Made by a program: the position numbers and the translations under genes. DNA of 64,000 bases from Bin18 sp965242795 (GTDB taxonomy: Bacteria > Desulfobacterota > Binatia > Bin18), in contig OZ251505.1 of assembly GCA_965242795.1 (NCBI GenBank), positions 1,364,001 through 1,428,000 of the forward strand, written 5' to 3'. The notes beneath the pieces were generated by a model. The model saw only the letters and a list, made by a program, of their open reading frames with translations, was not told where the DNA came from and searched no databases. Positions 31,001-39,479 of this stretch are shown here, piece by piece (the first letter of the stretch is position 1; every line of letters begins with the position of its first letter).

Positions 31001-31366
31001 GTCGAGAGCCGTTGGCTCGAACCCGCGCCGGACAGTGGTCCCTGGCCGTGCGAGGCCGCGGGCGCGGCGGCCGTCACGCTGCAACCGCCGGCGGCGCAGG
31101 CCGTTCCCGCGGGTCCGCCTGCAAACGACCGGGCGATGGAGACGCCCGGGGTCTATGCTTCCTCCGTGGCCCTCGACCCCTCCCATCTGCAGGACCTGGT
31201 CGAGGTGTTACCCGACGTGGTCAAGGCCGCCGCCGGCGTACGGCTGCAATTCCGGCTGTCGGTCACCGTGGGGGACGGTGGGAAAGTCGATGCCGACACG
31301 GTGGAGGCGCTGAACGCGCTGCTGCGGGAAGTCGCCCCCGACCTGCGTTTGAACCCGAAGGCGTAG
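28052..31366 (+). CDS. DUF499 ATPase (Hma-like, BrxC/PglY relative)
   Basis: 1104 residues from ATG 28052 (MAQTTPWTPWHAVVTL); the frame extends upstream into repeat sequence and was not used. Walker A is TYGGGKTHTLVTLRHL (about residue 92), Walker B STLVLIDEVLMYARE (about 212). The rest is the DUF499 region common to COG1483 ATPases that accompany DUF1156 methylases. Probably a large AAA+ protein that couples target recognition to the methylase and helicase. Last gene of the shell; only the protease copy 2 follows before pmoC. Confidence 0.85.
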   Translation: MAQTTPWTPWHAVVTLREDVRTGELSLADFAADLHDVMMQAGARPIYEDPARFFALTFPTLSLRDLARDVIGRLAGTNTKAIRQLELTYGGGKTHTLVTLRHLVHDPDALPALPAVAHFKSHVGMPLPRARVAALSFDKLDVEKGMQVRGPHGEVRWLRHPWSVLAFQLAGEDGVRALHADGAADERDTPPAEPLLAALLSRPQADGLSTLVLIDEVLMYAREKAALGDVWRTRLIDFFQYLCQAVAKVDRCALVASLLASDPEKSDRFGKELSAQIFEILNRQREEGVQPVQKEDVAEVLRRRFFETASIGDPAAFRPHVTAAVANIAAIDETVRKDRTQAEDRFLRSFPFHPDLTDIFYTRWTQLDGFQRTRGILRTFAIALGDAERWDAGPLVGPNVFLPAPGRAGVAEAARELTGIATREVTEGPGNDWTSVFEGELAKARSIQAEQPGLKFRELEQAVCAVFLSSQPIGQKARTPDVAALVGATRPDRIELDKGLRRWTELSWFLDEAEFAGDPQAVPKAWRLGNRPNLKQMHHDACANRVTEEMVEQKLLADVRQTRSLIQGAAQAGARVHLLPEQPRDVENDGEFHFAVLGPRAVSDSGKPSPAARRFLDETTGPDRPRTCRNAVVLVVPSRDGLDAVRTRVREYLGWEEVRGQLAHQPPDPLREGRLAAWTDQARRRIPEAVRHAWAIVVTVNEQNDVHAFKLTVGSAPLFPTVQADPRARMQDTPVSPEALLPGGPYDLWREDEPARRAKDLAGAFAENPRLPKMLRRKEVLDTIDHGVRAGVFVAALTRPDGSVKTWWRTPIDEAARKEPALEVFRPERAVLQELPPAALAPGVLPDLWTHESVTVADVVAYFTGGRTVAVQRDGYEEPVGIPACPQAAVEAAIAEAVLQGVLWLVHGPASFQAEALPAGVLAGAAQLRAPLPPLEVDLLTQDALPEAWKDGRTNALALSLGLAARMGAPVPWTVLRAAIDAAVESRWLEPAPDSGPWPCEAAGAAAVTLQPPAAQAVPAGPPANDRAMETPGVYASSVALDPSHLQDLVEVLPDVVKAAAGVRLQFRLSVTVGDGGKVDADTVEALNALLREVAPDLRLNPKA

Positions 31367-31384
31367 CCGTGGGAGGATCCTCTC

Positions 31385-31403
31385 CCCCGGATCACGTCCG
31401 GGG
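31385..31403. repeat. CCCCGGATCACGTCCGGGG palindrome
   Basis: A 19-bp palindrome, the same core as in the 27820, 55178 and 56470 elements, here without the CCTCTCC partner on one side. Lies between the DUF499 and protease genes and may act as a transcription attenuator. Confidence 0.5.
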
Positions 31404-31458
31404 CTTGCTCAGGAAGCGGGGACTGTTCTTCATGCCAGCATGACGGATCGGAGGGCAC

Positions 31459-31839
31459 ATGGGCGCGACACACGTGACCGTACTCATTCGGAATCCGGCG
31501 CACCCGGAGCGGACTTGGGAAGGGCTCTTTCTCGTCGATACCGGCGCGACCGATTCCCTCGTTCCCCGCCCGCACCTGGAAGCCATCGGCCTCGGTCCCA
31601 AAGGCCAGCGATCCTACGAACTCGCGGACGGCCGCGAGATCAAGATGGACATCACGACCGCGGACATCGAATTCATGGGGGAGATCGTCGGCGGCACGAT
31701 CATCTTCGGAGAGGCCGGGGCCGAACCGATTCTCGGCGTGACGGCCTTGGAGTCCGTCGGCATCGAAGTCGATCCGCTGAATCAGCGGCTCAAACGCCTG
31801 CCTGCCGTGCGGTTGAAGCACGTCAAGAACCGGCCATGA
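31459..31839 (+). CDS. Clan AA (retropepsin-like) aspartic protease, copy 2
   Basis: 126 residues. Same architecture as the copy at 20167: VDTGATDSLVPRPHLEAIG active-site loop and FGEAGAEPILGVTALESVG. Differences are concentrated between residues 45 and 75 (DGREIKMDITTADIEF against NGTELPLDVTIGRIEF), while the active site and the last 40 residues are nearly unchanged. Has its own GGAGGG site. A cytoplasmic dimeric protease is expected; its substrate is unknown. Confidence 0.8.
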   Translation: MGATHVTVLIRNPAHPERTWEGLFLVDTGATDSLVPRPHLEAIGLGPKGQRSYELADGREIKMDITTADIEFMGEIVGGTIIFGEAGAEPILGVTALESVGIEVDPLNQRLKRLPAVRLKHVKNRP

Positions 31840-32038
31840 TCCCGCGCCCGTTTCGAACCCTCCGACCTTTCGATTCTTCGACACGGTTCGATAGGCTCAC
31901 CAACCGGGCTCAGGACACCGCCCGTTGGAAAACAGAGCGGGGACGGCGGGAGGAAACGGTATCGACGGGGCGAAAGCAGAAAGTCGCCGCGTTTCGACGT
32001 TTGCATCCGCGCAAAAGCGTGTGGTAGTCGGGAAGCAT

Positions 32039-32083
32039 CGTCGCGTCCGTATCGGAGCGCGTGTCTCCGATGGTGACGCGACG
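32039..32083 (+). promoter_or_regulatory. Stem-loop in the pmoC leader
   Basis: A 9-bp stem (CGTCGCGTC with GACGCGACG), a 3-nt internal loop, a 7-bp stem (ATCGGAG with CTCCGAT) and a 7-nt loop CGCGTGT, all complementary on inspection. It ends eight bases before the AAGGAGG ribosome-binding site of pmoC. Likely an mRNA-stability or translation-control element; I saw no convincing -35/-10 pair in 31840-32038. Confidence 0.6.
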
Positions 32084-32106
32084 CCGGCCAAAGGAGGGAT
32101 CACATC

Positions 32107-32931
32107 ATGGCCGCTACGCATACGTCGGTTTCATTGGAAACCCCGGCGGTCGCCGAGGAGACCGCGGTCTCGCAGCACGGCGAAATGCCGTTCGTGCGCT
32201 TTCTGATCATCGGGTGCAGTTTGGGACTGCTGTCGCTGCTGCTCATCCGGCTCTGGCAGGGGCAGTGGTGGTTTCCGGTCGGGCTGGACGCGACCACGCC
32301 CGAATTCGGCACCTACTGGCTCGGCCTACTGTACGTCGAGTGGCTGGCGATCATCGGTGCCGGCCTGCTCGGCTATTTCGCCTACCGCAAGCCGTGTCCG
32401 GTGTGCACCGTCCAGAAAGCCCGGTCGGGCCGTATCGAGCCCGAACACGAGTTGCACCACATCGGGACGTTGTGGACGACGGTCGCGATTGCCGCCATGT
32501 TCGGCTTCGGGGTGAGCTACTTCGCCGAGCAGGACGCTTCCTGGCATCAGATCGTGGTGCGCGACACCGCGTTCACCCCCAGCCACATCCCGCTGTTCTT
32601 CTATACCTTCCCCATGCTGCTCATCATGACCGGCGTGAGTTCTTGGTACGCGTACCAACGCCTGCACCACCTGTACGTGGGCGAGAACGGCCGCGGTATC
32701 CCGCTCTCGTATCTGCTGTTTCCGGCCGGGGCGTGGGTGCTGTTCGCCAACGTGGCGTTCAACGAATTGGGCCATTCGAGCTGGATCACCGAGGAGTTGT
32801 TCGTCCAGCCCTACCACTTCCCGTTCGCGTGGGCGACGTATTTCTTCTTCTCCGGCTTCGCACTGCTCTTCAAGACGGTGCCGCGCATGTACGACAACCT
32901 GCTCGCCATGAGCCGCGCCAAGGCCGCGTAG
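32107..32931 (+). CDS. pmoC: Copper membrane monooxygenase subunit C
   Basis: 274 residues, multi-pass inner-membrane protein. Copper ligands known from methanotroph PmoC are conserved in spacing: Asp143, His147 and His160 (DASWH...TPSH; the Bath Asp156/His160/His173 set) and Asn219, His223 and His237 (NELGH...QPYH; Asn227/His231/His245 set). A strong AAGGAGG site lies upstream, after a leader stem-loop. First gene of the canonical C-A-B order. Oxidises methane, ammonia or short alkanes with subunits A and B; the substrate cannot be fixed from this sequence. Confidence 0.92.
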   Translation: MAATHTSVSLETPAVAEETAVSQHGEMPFVRFLIIGCSLGLLSLLLIRLWQGQWWFPVGLDATTPEFGTYWLGLLYVEWLAIIGAGLLGYFAYRKPCPVCTVQKARSGRIEPEHELHHIGTLWTTVAIAAMFGFGVSYFAEQDASWHQIVVRDTAFTPSHIPLFFYTFPMLLIMTGVSSWYAYQRLHHLYVGENGRGIPLSYLLFPAGAWVLFANVAFNELGHSSWITEELFVQPYHFPFAWATYFFFSGFALLFKTVPRMYDNLLAMSRAKAA

Positions 32932-32967
32932 CCGGCGCGGGCGGCCGGCGGGCCGGGGAGGGTCGCC

Positions 32968-33720
32968 ATGCGGGCCGAAGAAATCGCGGAACTGTCCGCG
33001 CTCGGACAGCACAAACTCGCCAAGACGTTCGACGTCCTGCTGCTGCTGGCGCTGGTCGGCTTCTTCACGGTCATCCCCCACGTCAGCCAGATGCTGCACA
33101 TGGGCGACTGGGATTTCTGGGTGGACTGGAAGGACAAGCTGTGGTGGCCGATCGCCGCCCCGAGCGCGGCGCTGCTGGTCACCGCGGTCGGCCACTATCT
33201 GGCGTGGTACTACCTGCGTTTGCCGCTGGGCGCGACGTTCGCCGCGGTCTTCGTGCTGGTCGGCGCGTGGCTGAGCCGCATCTTCAGTTTCTACGGCCTG
33301 GAGTACTATCCGCTGAACTTCGTCTGGCCGGCGACGACCATCCCGATGGCGCTGGCCCTCGACCTGACGCTGTTCTGGACACGCAGCTACCTGGCGACCA
33401 GCCTCGTCGGCGGCTTCCTGTGGGGCTTCCTGTTCTATCCGGTCAACTGGTTGATGCTGATGCCCTTCCTGCAGCCGGTGACGCTGTTCGGCAAGACGTT
33501 CACGGTCGCCGACCTGATGGGCTACTACTTCATCCGCCCGCAGACGCCCGAATATCTGCGGCGCATCGACGAGGGGACGCTCCAGTCCTTCCTGGGGCAT
33601 CGGATCTGGATCAGCGTGTTGATGGCCGGCATCGCGTGCACGCTCGTGTACTGGCTCGGCCTCGGGGTCGGCAAGGCGCTGGGCGTCATGCCGCTGCGAA
33701 AAGTGCTCCGCCAGACCTGA
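32968..33720 (+). CDS. pmoA: Copper membrane monooxygenase subunit A
   Basis: 250 residues, the usual PmoA/AmoA length, with about seven hydrophobic segments. MGDWDFWVDWKDKLWWP corresponds to the segment targeted by pmoA/amoA PCR primers and FLFYPVNWLMLMPFL to the second conserved block. Much of the remainder (FSFYGLEYYPLNFVWPATT) looks unlike either canonical methanotroph or nitrifier enzymes, so this is a divergent member. 36 bp after pmoC. Confidence 0.9.
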   Translation: MRAEEIAELSALGQHKLAKTFDVLLLLALVGFFTVIPHVSQMLHMGDWDFWVDWKDKLWWPIAAPSAALLVTAVGHYLAWYYLRLPLGATFAAVFVLVGAWLSRIFSFYGLEYYPLNFVWPATTIPMALALDLTLFWTRSYLATSLVGGFLWGFLFYPVNWLMLMPFLQPVTLFGKTFTVADLMGYYFIRPQTPEYLRRIDEGTLQSFLGHRIWISVLMAGIACTLVYWLGLGVGKALGVMPLRKVLRQT

Positions 33721-33728
33721 GCCCCCTC

Positions 33729-35039
33729 ATGCGCATACCGAGAACACCTTGGCCGCGTAAGGCGCTGGCCGCAAGTCTGGCGCTGGCGGCCTGCCTGCTC
33801 GACGCACAGCCGGCCGCGGCACACGGCGAGCACAACCTGGAGCCGTTCGTGCGCATGCGCAGCGTGGCGTTCTTCAACGTCCGCTTTTCGCACGACGCGC
33901 TCGAGGTGAACGAGACGATGACCGTCAGCGGCAAGTTCCGGGTGATGAACTCGTGGCCGCGCATGTTGACCGAGCCGGAACTGTCCTGGATCGGGGTTTT
34001 GGTGCCGGGCCCGAAACTGGCGGTGCGCGAACGCTGGGTGAACGGCCGCTTCATCCAGAATGCGTTCCACGTCCGGCTCGGCGAACTGTACGACTTCAAA
34101 CTGCTCCTGCAGGCGCGCGAACCGGGCCGGTATCACGTGCATCCGATGGTGAATCTGTCCGGCACCGGCGGGCTGGTCGGGCCGGCCAAGTGGATCCGCG
34201 TGACGCCCGGGGAGGCGCCACCGGCGTACACGGTCGAGATTCCGGCCACGGGCGAGACCATCGACCTGGAACATTTCGGCTTCGCCCGCATCGTGGGCTG
34301 GCACGTTGCGTTCGGCCTGCTGGGCTTGGCGTGGCTGGGCTATTGGGCGCGCCGGCCGATGCTGGTCCGCGCCGCACTGCTGGCCAAGGGCGTGGACGAG
34401 GAACAATTCACGCCGGCCGACCGGCGCGCGTCGTACGTCGTCGGCGCGGTGCTGCTGCTCGTCCTCGCAGGTGGGCTGTGGGCCACGAACCGGAACAAGC
34501 CGCCGACCATTCCGCATCAGGCGGCGCGCACGTGGGACCTGACCGGCCTGCCGCAACCGGCCGCGGTGCGCACCGAGATTCGGGAAATGCGCTACAGTAC
34601 GACCGACCGCGCGTTCGCCATGCAACTCGCCGCCACGAACACGGCGGTCCAGCCGGTCGTCCTGCGCAAGTTCACGACCAGTTACCTGAGCTTCGTCAAC
34701 GAGGCGACGCAGGCGCTCTACCCCGACGCGGAGCACGACGTCCCGCTCATGCGCGTCGAACCGCGCGGGCCGATTCCGCCCGGCGAGACCGTGCAGATGA
34801 CGGTCACGATTCAGGACGCGGTCTGGGAGACGGACCGCTTCATCGAGATCGACCAGCCGCAGATCACGGCCGCGGGCATGTTGGTCTTCACCGACGCCCG
34901 CCCGCTGCCGGCCGACCGGCTCGAACCGATCATGCTGGGCAACGACCGAGAGGGGCTGGGCGTGCCCTGGCCGCACGTCGTCAGCCTGAACGAGGTCTAT
35001 TCCAACCTGCAGATGGACTTCGGGCGGATCGGGTCGTAG
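33729..35039 (+). CDS. pmoB: Copper membrane monooxygenase subunit B
   Basis: 436 residues from ATG 33729, eight bases after pmoA. A signal peptide ends about AAAHGEHN, which frees His32 as the mature N-terminal copper ligand. His136 and His138 in RYHVHPM match Bath PmoB His137/His139, so the CuB site is complete. Two cupredoxin-like domains flank two membrane helices (IVGWHVAFGLLGLAWLGYW and YVVGAVLLLVLAGGLW). Periplasmic soluble domains expected. Confidence 0.92.
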   Translation: MRIPRTPWPRKALAASLALAACLLDAQPAAAHGEHNLEPFVRMRSVAFFNVRFSHDALEVNETMTVSGKFRVMNSWPRMLTEPELSWIGVLVPGPKLAVRERWVNGRFIQNAFHVRLGELYDFKLLLQAREPGRYHVHPMVNLSGTGGLVGPAKWIRVTPGEAPPAYTVEIPATGETIDLEHFGFARIVGWHVAFGLLGLAWLGYWARRPMLVRAALLAKGVDEEQFTPADRRASYVVGAVLLLVLAGGLWATNRNKPPTIPHQAARTWDLTGLPQPAAVRTEIREMRYSTTDRAFAMQLAATNTAVQPVVLRKFTTSYLSFVNEATQALYPDAEHDVPLMRVEPRGPIPPGETVQMTVTIQDAVWETDRFIEIDQPQITAAGMLVFTDARPLPADRLEPIMLGNDREGLGVPWPHVVSLNEVYSNLQMDFGRIGS

Positions 35040-35116
35040 GGGTCCGGTTCGTGTCGTCCGCCGTGTCGGTGGATCGGTTTGATCTTCCCACGCTCCCGGC
35101 CACGTCCAACGTTGGC

Positions 35117-35144
35117 GTAGGGGCGACGCATGCGTCGCCCCTAC
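35117..35144. repeat. Perfect 28-bp palindrome (GTAGGGGCGACGCA type)
   Basis: GTAGGGGCGACGCA followed by its exact complement, flanked by CGTT-like and AACG-like extensions. This sequence type is a common intergenic repeat in several phyla. Lies 78 bp after the pmoB stop and could terminate or stabilise the operon transcript. Confidence 0.75.
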
Positions 35145-35218
35145 GAACGACCCGATACGCGGCGATATGACAACTCCCACACCCCACCTGCAATACGTCC
35201 GATGAACCGGAGAAAGAC

Positions 35219-35431
35219 ATGAAAACGATGGACGTCACCCACTTCTCGAAGCACTGTCTCGACTTGTTGGACCGGCTCGACGCCGCAGGCTTGATCCTGA
35301 CCAAGCATGGCAAGCCGGTGGCCCGCGTCATGCCGTACGACCGGCCCTGTGCCGACCTGATCGGCAGCCTGCAACGCAAGATCAAGGTCCGGGGCGATAT
35401 TTTGACGACCGGAATTTGGACCACACCCTGA
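35219..35431 (+). CDS. Orphan Phd/YefM-family antitoxin
   Basis: 70 residues with a GGAGAAAG site. ILTKHGKPVARVMPYDRP is the typical Phd/YefM DNA-binding antitoxin segment, and LIGSLQRKIKVRGDIL is the expected linker to the toxin-binding tail, which here stops early at GIWTTP. No toxin gene follows; the next gene encodes a phospholipase-D-like protein starting within its end. Probably a remnant of a toxin-antitoxin pair that lost its toxin. Confidence 0.65.
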   Translation: MKTMDVTHFSKHCLDLLDRLDAAGLILTKHGKPVARVMPYDRPCADLIGSLQRKIKVRGDILTTGIWTTP

Positions 35432-36564
35432 ATCGTCCCCCACGCGACAGCGAGGGCCAATTGTCCCGATCATCCCGTTCGGTGTTGTACGGCGCGGTTA
35501 CGACACTCCTGCTCGTCACCTCCGTAGGCGCTACGGAGCGTACCGGTTCTTCTCACAACCCCGTCGCGTTGCTCTTCGCCGACCCGCGGGTCCGGAACGC
35601 GCCCGCCGACCGATGTGACCACGTTCTCTGCACGTGCCTGCTGGAACTGATCCGCGGGGCGCAAACCTCCATCGACTTCGCCGTGTACGGAACGTGGGGC
35701 CAGACACGGCTCCTGAAGGCCCTCGAAGCCGCTCGGTCCCGCGGGGTGACGGTACGTGGTGTCGTGGACCGAGACCGGGAGGGCGGGAACGTGTTCAGTT
35801 CGACCGATCGATGGGTTCGGCGGCTGGGGAACGTCCGTGACGACTATGAGGCGGAACGGACCCTGGACCGGCAGGACGTCCCGCCGAGATATGACCGGAA
35901 GATGCACAACAAGTTCTTCGTGGTGGACGGGCGGTGGGTGTGGACCGGGTCGGCCAACGTGTCGGACGCGGGGACGGGCGGACACCATGCCAACGTCGTC
36001 GCCGTAGTGGACTCACCGGGGCTGGCGGGCGTGTACCTGCGCGAGTTCGCCCAAATGTGGGCGGGACATTTCCACCAGTTGAAAGAAAGCGACGGCGTGG
36101 ACCGCGTGGTCATTGGTCGGACGGGTGCCGAGGTCTGGTTCTCCCCGCAGGACCAAACCCTGCGAAAAGGCGTGTTGCCGCTGATCGCCCGCGCGCAACA
36201 CCGCATCGACGTGGCGATGTATTATCTGACCAGCAGCTTTGCCGCCGAAGCGTTGATCGCGGCTCACGAACGGGGAGTCGCGGTGCGGGTCATCATCGAC
36301 GCGGCCTCAGCGCGGAACCGATATTCCAAACACCGACGGCTGCGCGAGGCCGGTATTCCCGTCAAGGTCGAGGACTGGCACGGCAAGATGCACATGAAGG
36401 CCGCGGTGCTGGACGGCCGTACGGTGATCGTCGGCTCGATGAACTGGACCGTATCCGGCGCGGCGTACAACGACGAGAACACGCTCATCCTCCGTGATCC
36501 CGATTTGGCGGCCGAGTTCGAGACCGTCTTCGACGACCTGTGGGACAGTATCCCGCAACGGTAA
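35416..36564 (+). CDS. Phospholipase D-like nuclease, exported
   Basis: Up to 382 residues from TTG 35416, which overlaps the antitoxin; TTG 35461 (just before SRSSRSVLYGAVTTLLLV) is an equally good start. The hydrophobic N-terminus looks like a signal peptide. Both HKD catalytic motifs are complete: KMHNKFFVVDG...GSAN and KMHMKAAVLDG...GSMNWT. Two-motif PLD proteins of this size act as nucleases (Nuc/cardiolipin synthase group) or phosphodiesterases. Export suggests a periplasmic or extracellular role. Confidence 0.75.
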   Translation: MDHTLNRPPRDSEGQLSRSSRSVLYGAVTTLLLVTSVGATERTGSSHNPVALLFADPRVRNAPADRCDHVLCTCLLELIRGAQTSIDFAVYGTWGQTRLLKALEAARSRGVTVRGVVDRDREGGNVFSSTDRWVRRLGNVRDDYEAERTLDRQDVPPRYDRKMHNKFFVVDGRWVWTGSANVSDAGTGGHHANVVAVVDSPGLAGVYLREFAQMWAGHFHQLKESDGVDRVVIGRTGAEVWFSPQDQTLRKGVLPLIARAQHRIDVAMYYLTSSFAAEALIAAHERGVAVRVIIDAASARNRYSKHRRLREAGIPVKVEDWHGKMHMKAAVLDGRTVIVGSMNWTVSGAAYNDENTLILRDPDLAAEFETVFDDLWDSIPQR

Positions 36565-36583
36565 GGCGAACGCACTCGGTGCC

Positions 36584-37561
36584 TTACGGTAGCAACACGA
36601 CCTTGCCGTAGGCTTTGCCCTCGCCGCTCACGGCGCGGTGGGCATCCGCAGCCCGGGCCAGCGGAAACTCCTGGCCGATGACGGGCTGCAAGGTGCGGTT
36701 GGCGAGGCCGGCCACCAGGGCGGCGTGGATGCGGGTGAGCTCGTCCGGCGTGGCGTTGCGCAGCGTCATGCCGATGATGGATGCGTCGCGCATCATGGCC
36801 GCGCGCGGATTGATGACAATCGTGCCCTGATTCTTCTCGCCCCGGTTGCCGATGACCACCACCCGCCCGTGCAGGGCGAGCAGGTCCAGGTCGCGGTTCA
36901 GGTTGACGTTGGCCAGCATCTCCAGAATCACGTCCACACCGTGCGGCGCGGTCCGCGTCTTGACGTCGTCCAGATACGAGGCCGCGGCGTGGTCGAATAC
37001 GTGATGGGCGCCGTGCTCCGCGGCCAAGGCGCGGCCGCGGTCGGTGCTGGCCGTGCCCAGCACCGTCATGCCGGCGGCCCGGCCGAGCTGGACCGCGGCG
37101 ATGCCGACCCCGCCGCTGGCCCCGTGCACGAACAGCGTTTCGCCGGGCCGCGCCCGCCCGCAATGGAAGAGTGCCTGATACGCGGTCGCATACGGCACGA
37201 ACATGGCGGCGCCCTGCGAGAACGATGCGGGCTCCGGCAGCGGCTGGACCTGATCTTCCCGGCACAGAGCCTGTTCCGCATACGTGCCGCTGAGCGAGCC
37301 GGCGACGTACACCCGCTCGCCGACGCGCACCCGCTCCACCCCGTCGCCCACGGCGTGGATCACGCCGGCGCCGTCCGAACCGGGCGTGAACGGCGTCGGC
37401 GGCTTGGGATAGATGCCGGAGCGGATATAGGTCTCGACCGGATTGACCCCGACCGCGTGGACGCGCACGACGACCTGGCCCGGGCCGGGGCTGAGGTCGG
37501 CGACCTCTTCGAGCCGCAAGACTTCCGGCTCGCCGAATTCGTGGACGCGAATGGCCTGCAT
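36584..37561 (-). CDS. NADPH:quinone reductase, zinc-independent MDR family
   Basis: 325 residues with a GGAGG site before ATG 37561. MDR features: MQAIRVHEFGEPEVLRLEEV, PGSDGAGVIHAVGDGV, and the NADP-binding LFVHGASGGVGIAAVQLGRAAG. The zinc-binding Cys/His set of alcohol dehydrogenases is absent, as in QOR proteins. Reduces quinones or enones with NADPH. 47 bp downstream of the FAD reductase gene on the same strand, so possibly co-expressed. Confidence 0.85.
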   Translation of the reverse strand: MQAIRVHEFGEPEVLRLEEVADLSPGPGQVVVRVHAVGVNPVETYIRSGIYPKPPTPFTPGSDGAGVIHAVGDGVERVRVGERVYVAGSLSGTYAEQALCREDQVQPLPEPASFSQGAAMFVPYATAYQALFHCGRARPGETLFVHGASGGVGIAAVQLGRAAGMTVLGTASTDRGRALAAEHGAHHVFDHAAASYLDDVKTRTAPHGVDVILEMLANVNLNRDLDLLALHGRVVVIGNRGEKNQGTIVINPRAAMMRDASIIGMTLRNATPDELTRIHAALVAGLANRTLQPVIGQEFPLARAADAHRAVSGEGKAYGKVVLLP

Positions 37562-37608
37562 GTCCGCTTCCTCCTTACCCGGCCGCGGACATAACGCCGC
37601 ACGCGGCT

Positions 37609-39045
<1,437 letters not shown>

Positions 39046-39217
39046 ACGGTCCTTTTCTTGCGGGGAATTCGCCTTACCCACACGGCTTTCTCAATCACGT
39101 CCGGCAAGGCGGGTTCGCTATACCGACAAGGCTGGCACCCGTCAACCAGACTGGGCGGAACGGCCTCCCTCGACTTAGCGCATCGCAAGCTCGATGCTCT
39201 CTCCGCCTCCCCCCTAA

Positions 39218-39335
39218 GTACGTTGAGCTTGTCGAAACGTACCCCGAGGCCACCTGGCCCTTATGTCCTTCGGCCCGTCGGCAAGCTCAAGGTCCTCCCG
39301 GTCTCCCCTCAAGCGTGTCGAAGGGTGTCGAAACG
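39218..39335. repeat. Two TTGAGCTTGTCGAA palindromes in a gene-free gap
   Basis: 39218-39242 reads GTACGTTGAGCTTGTCGAAA then CGTAC, an imperfect 25-bp palindrome. A second arm set lies at 39305-39335 (GTGTCGAAGGGTGTCGAAAC). These occupy the core of the 39046-39479 gap; the remainder shows no credible gene. The stretch probably holds the divergent promoters of the two flanking genes, but no clear -35/-10 pair was identified. Confidence 0.55.
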
Positions 39336-39479
39336 GGCGTGAGGCCATCTCGTATGGAATTCCATCTTCGAACGGAGACACCCTACCGCGTCGGCTTTTC
39401 ATTCCCCGACCGAGCACGTAGGATACGCGCCGTCTTCCGCACGAGAAACGGCACAAACGACACGCAAGGAGACCCTCCG

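Noticed and set aside
13307..31366. BREX or DISARM assignment
   Set aside because: No PglZ/BrxZ alkaline-phosphatase-like protein and no BrxL for BREX; no DrmA/DrmB (DUF1998) for DISARM. The helicase-DUF1156-DUF499 trio fits Hma better.
32107..35039. Calling the operon methane or ammonia monooxygenase outright
   Set aside because: Copper ligands are shared by all family members; PmoA segments looked unlike either canonical group, and no supporting pathway genes are in the window.
39046..39479. Extending the LLM gene start upstream to 39315
   Set aside because: The extra 55 codons pass through a palindromic repeat and the ATG at 39480 has a good AAGGAGA site.
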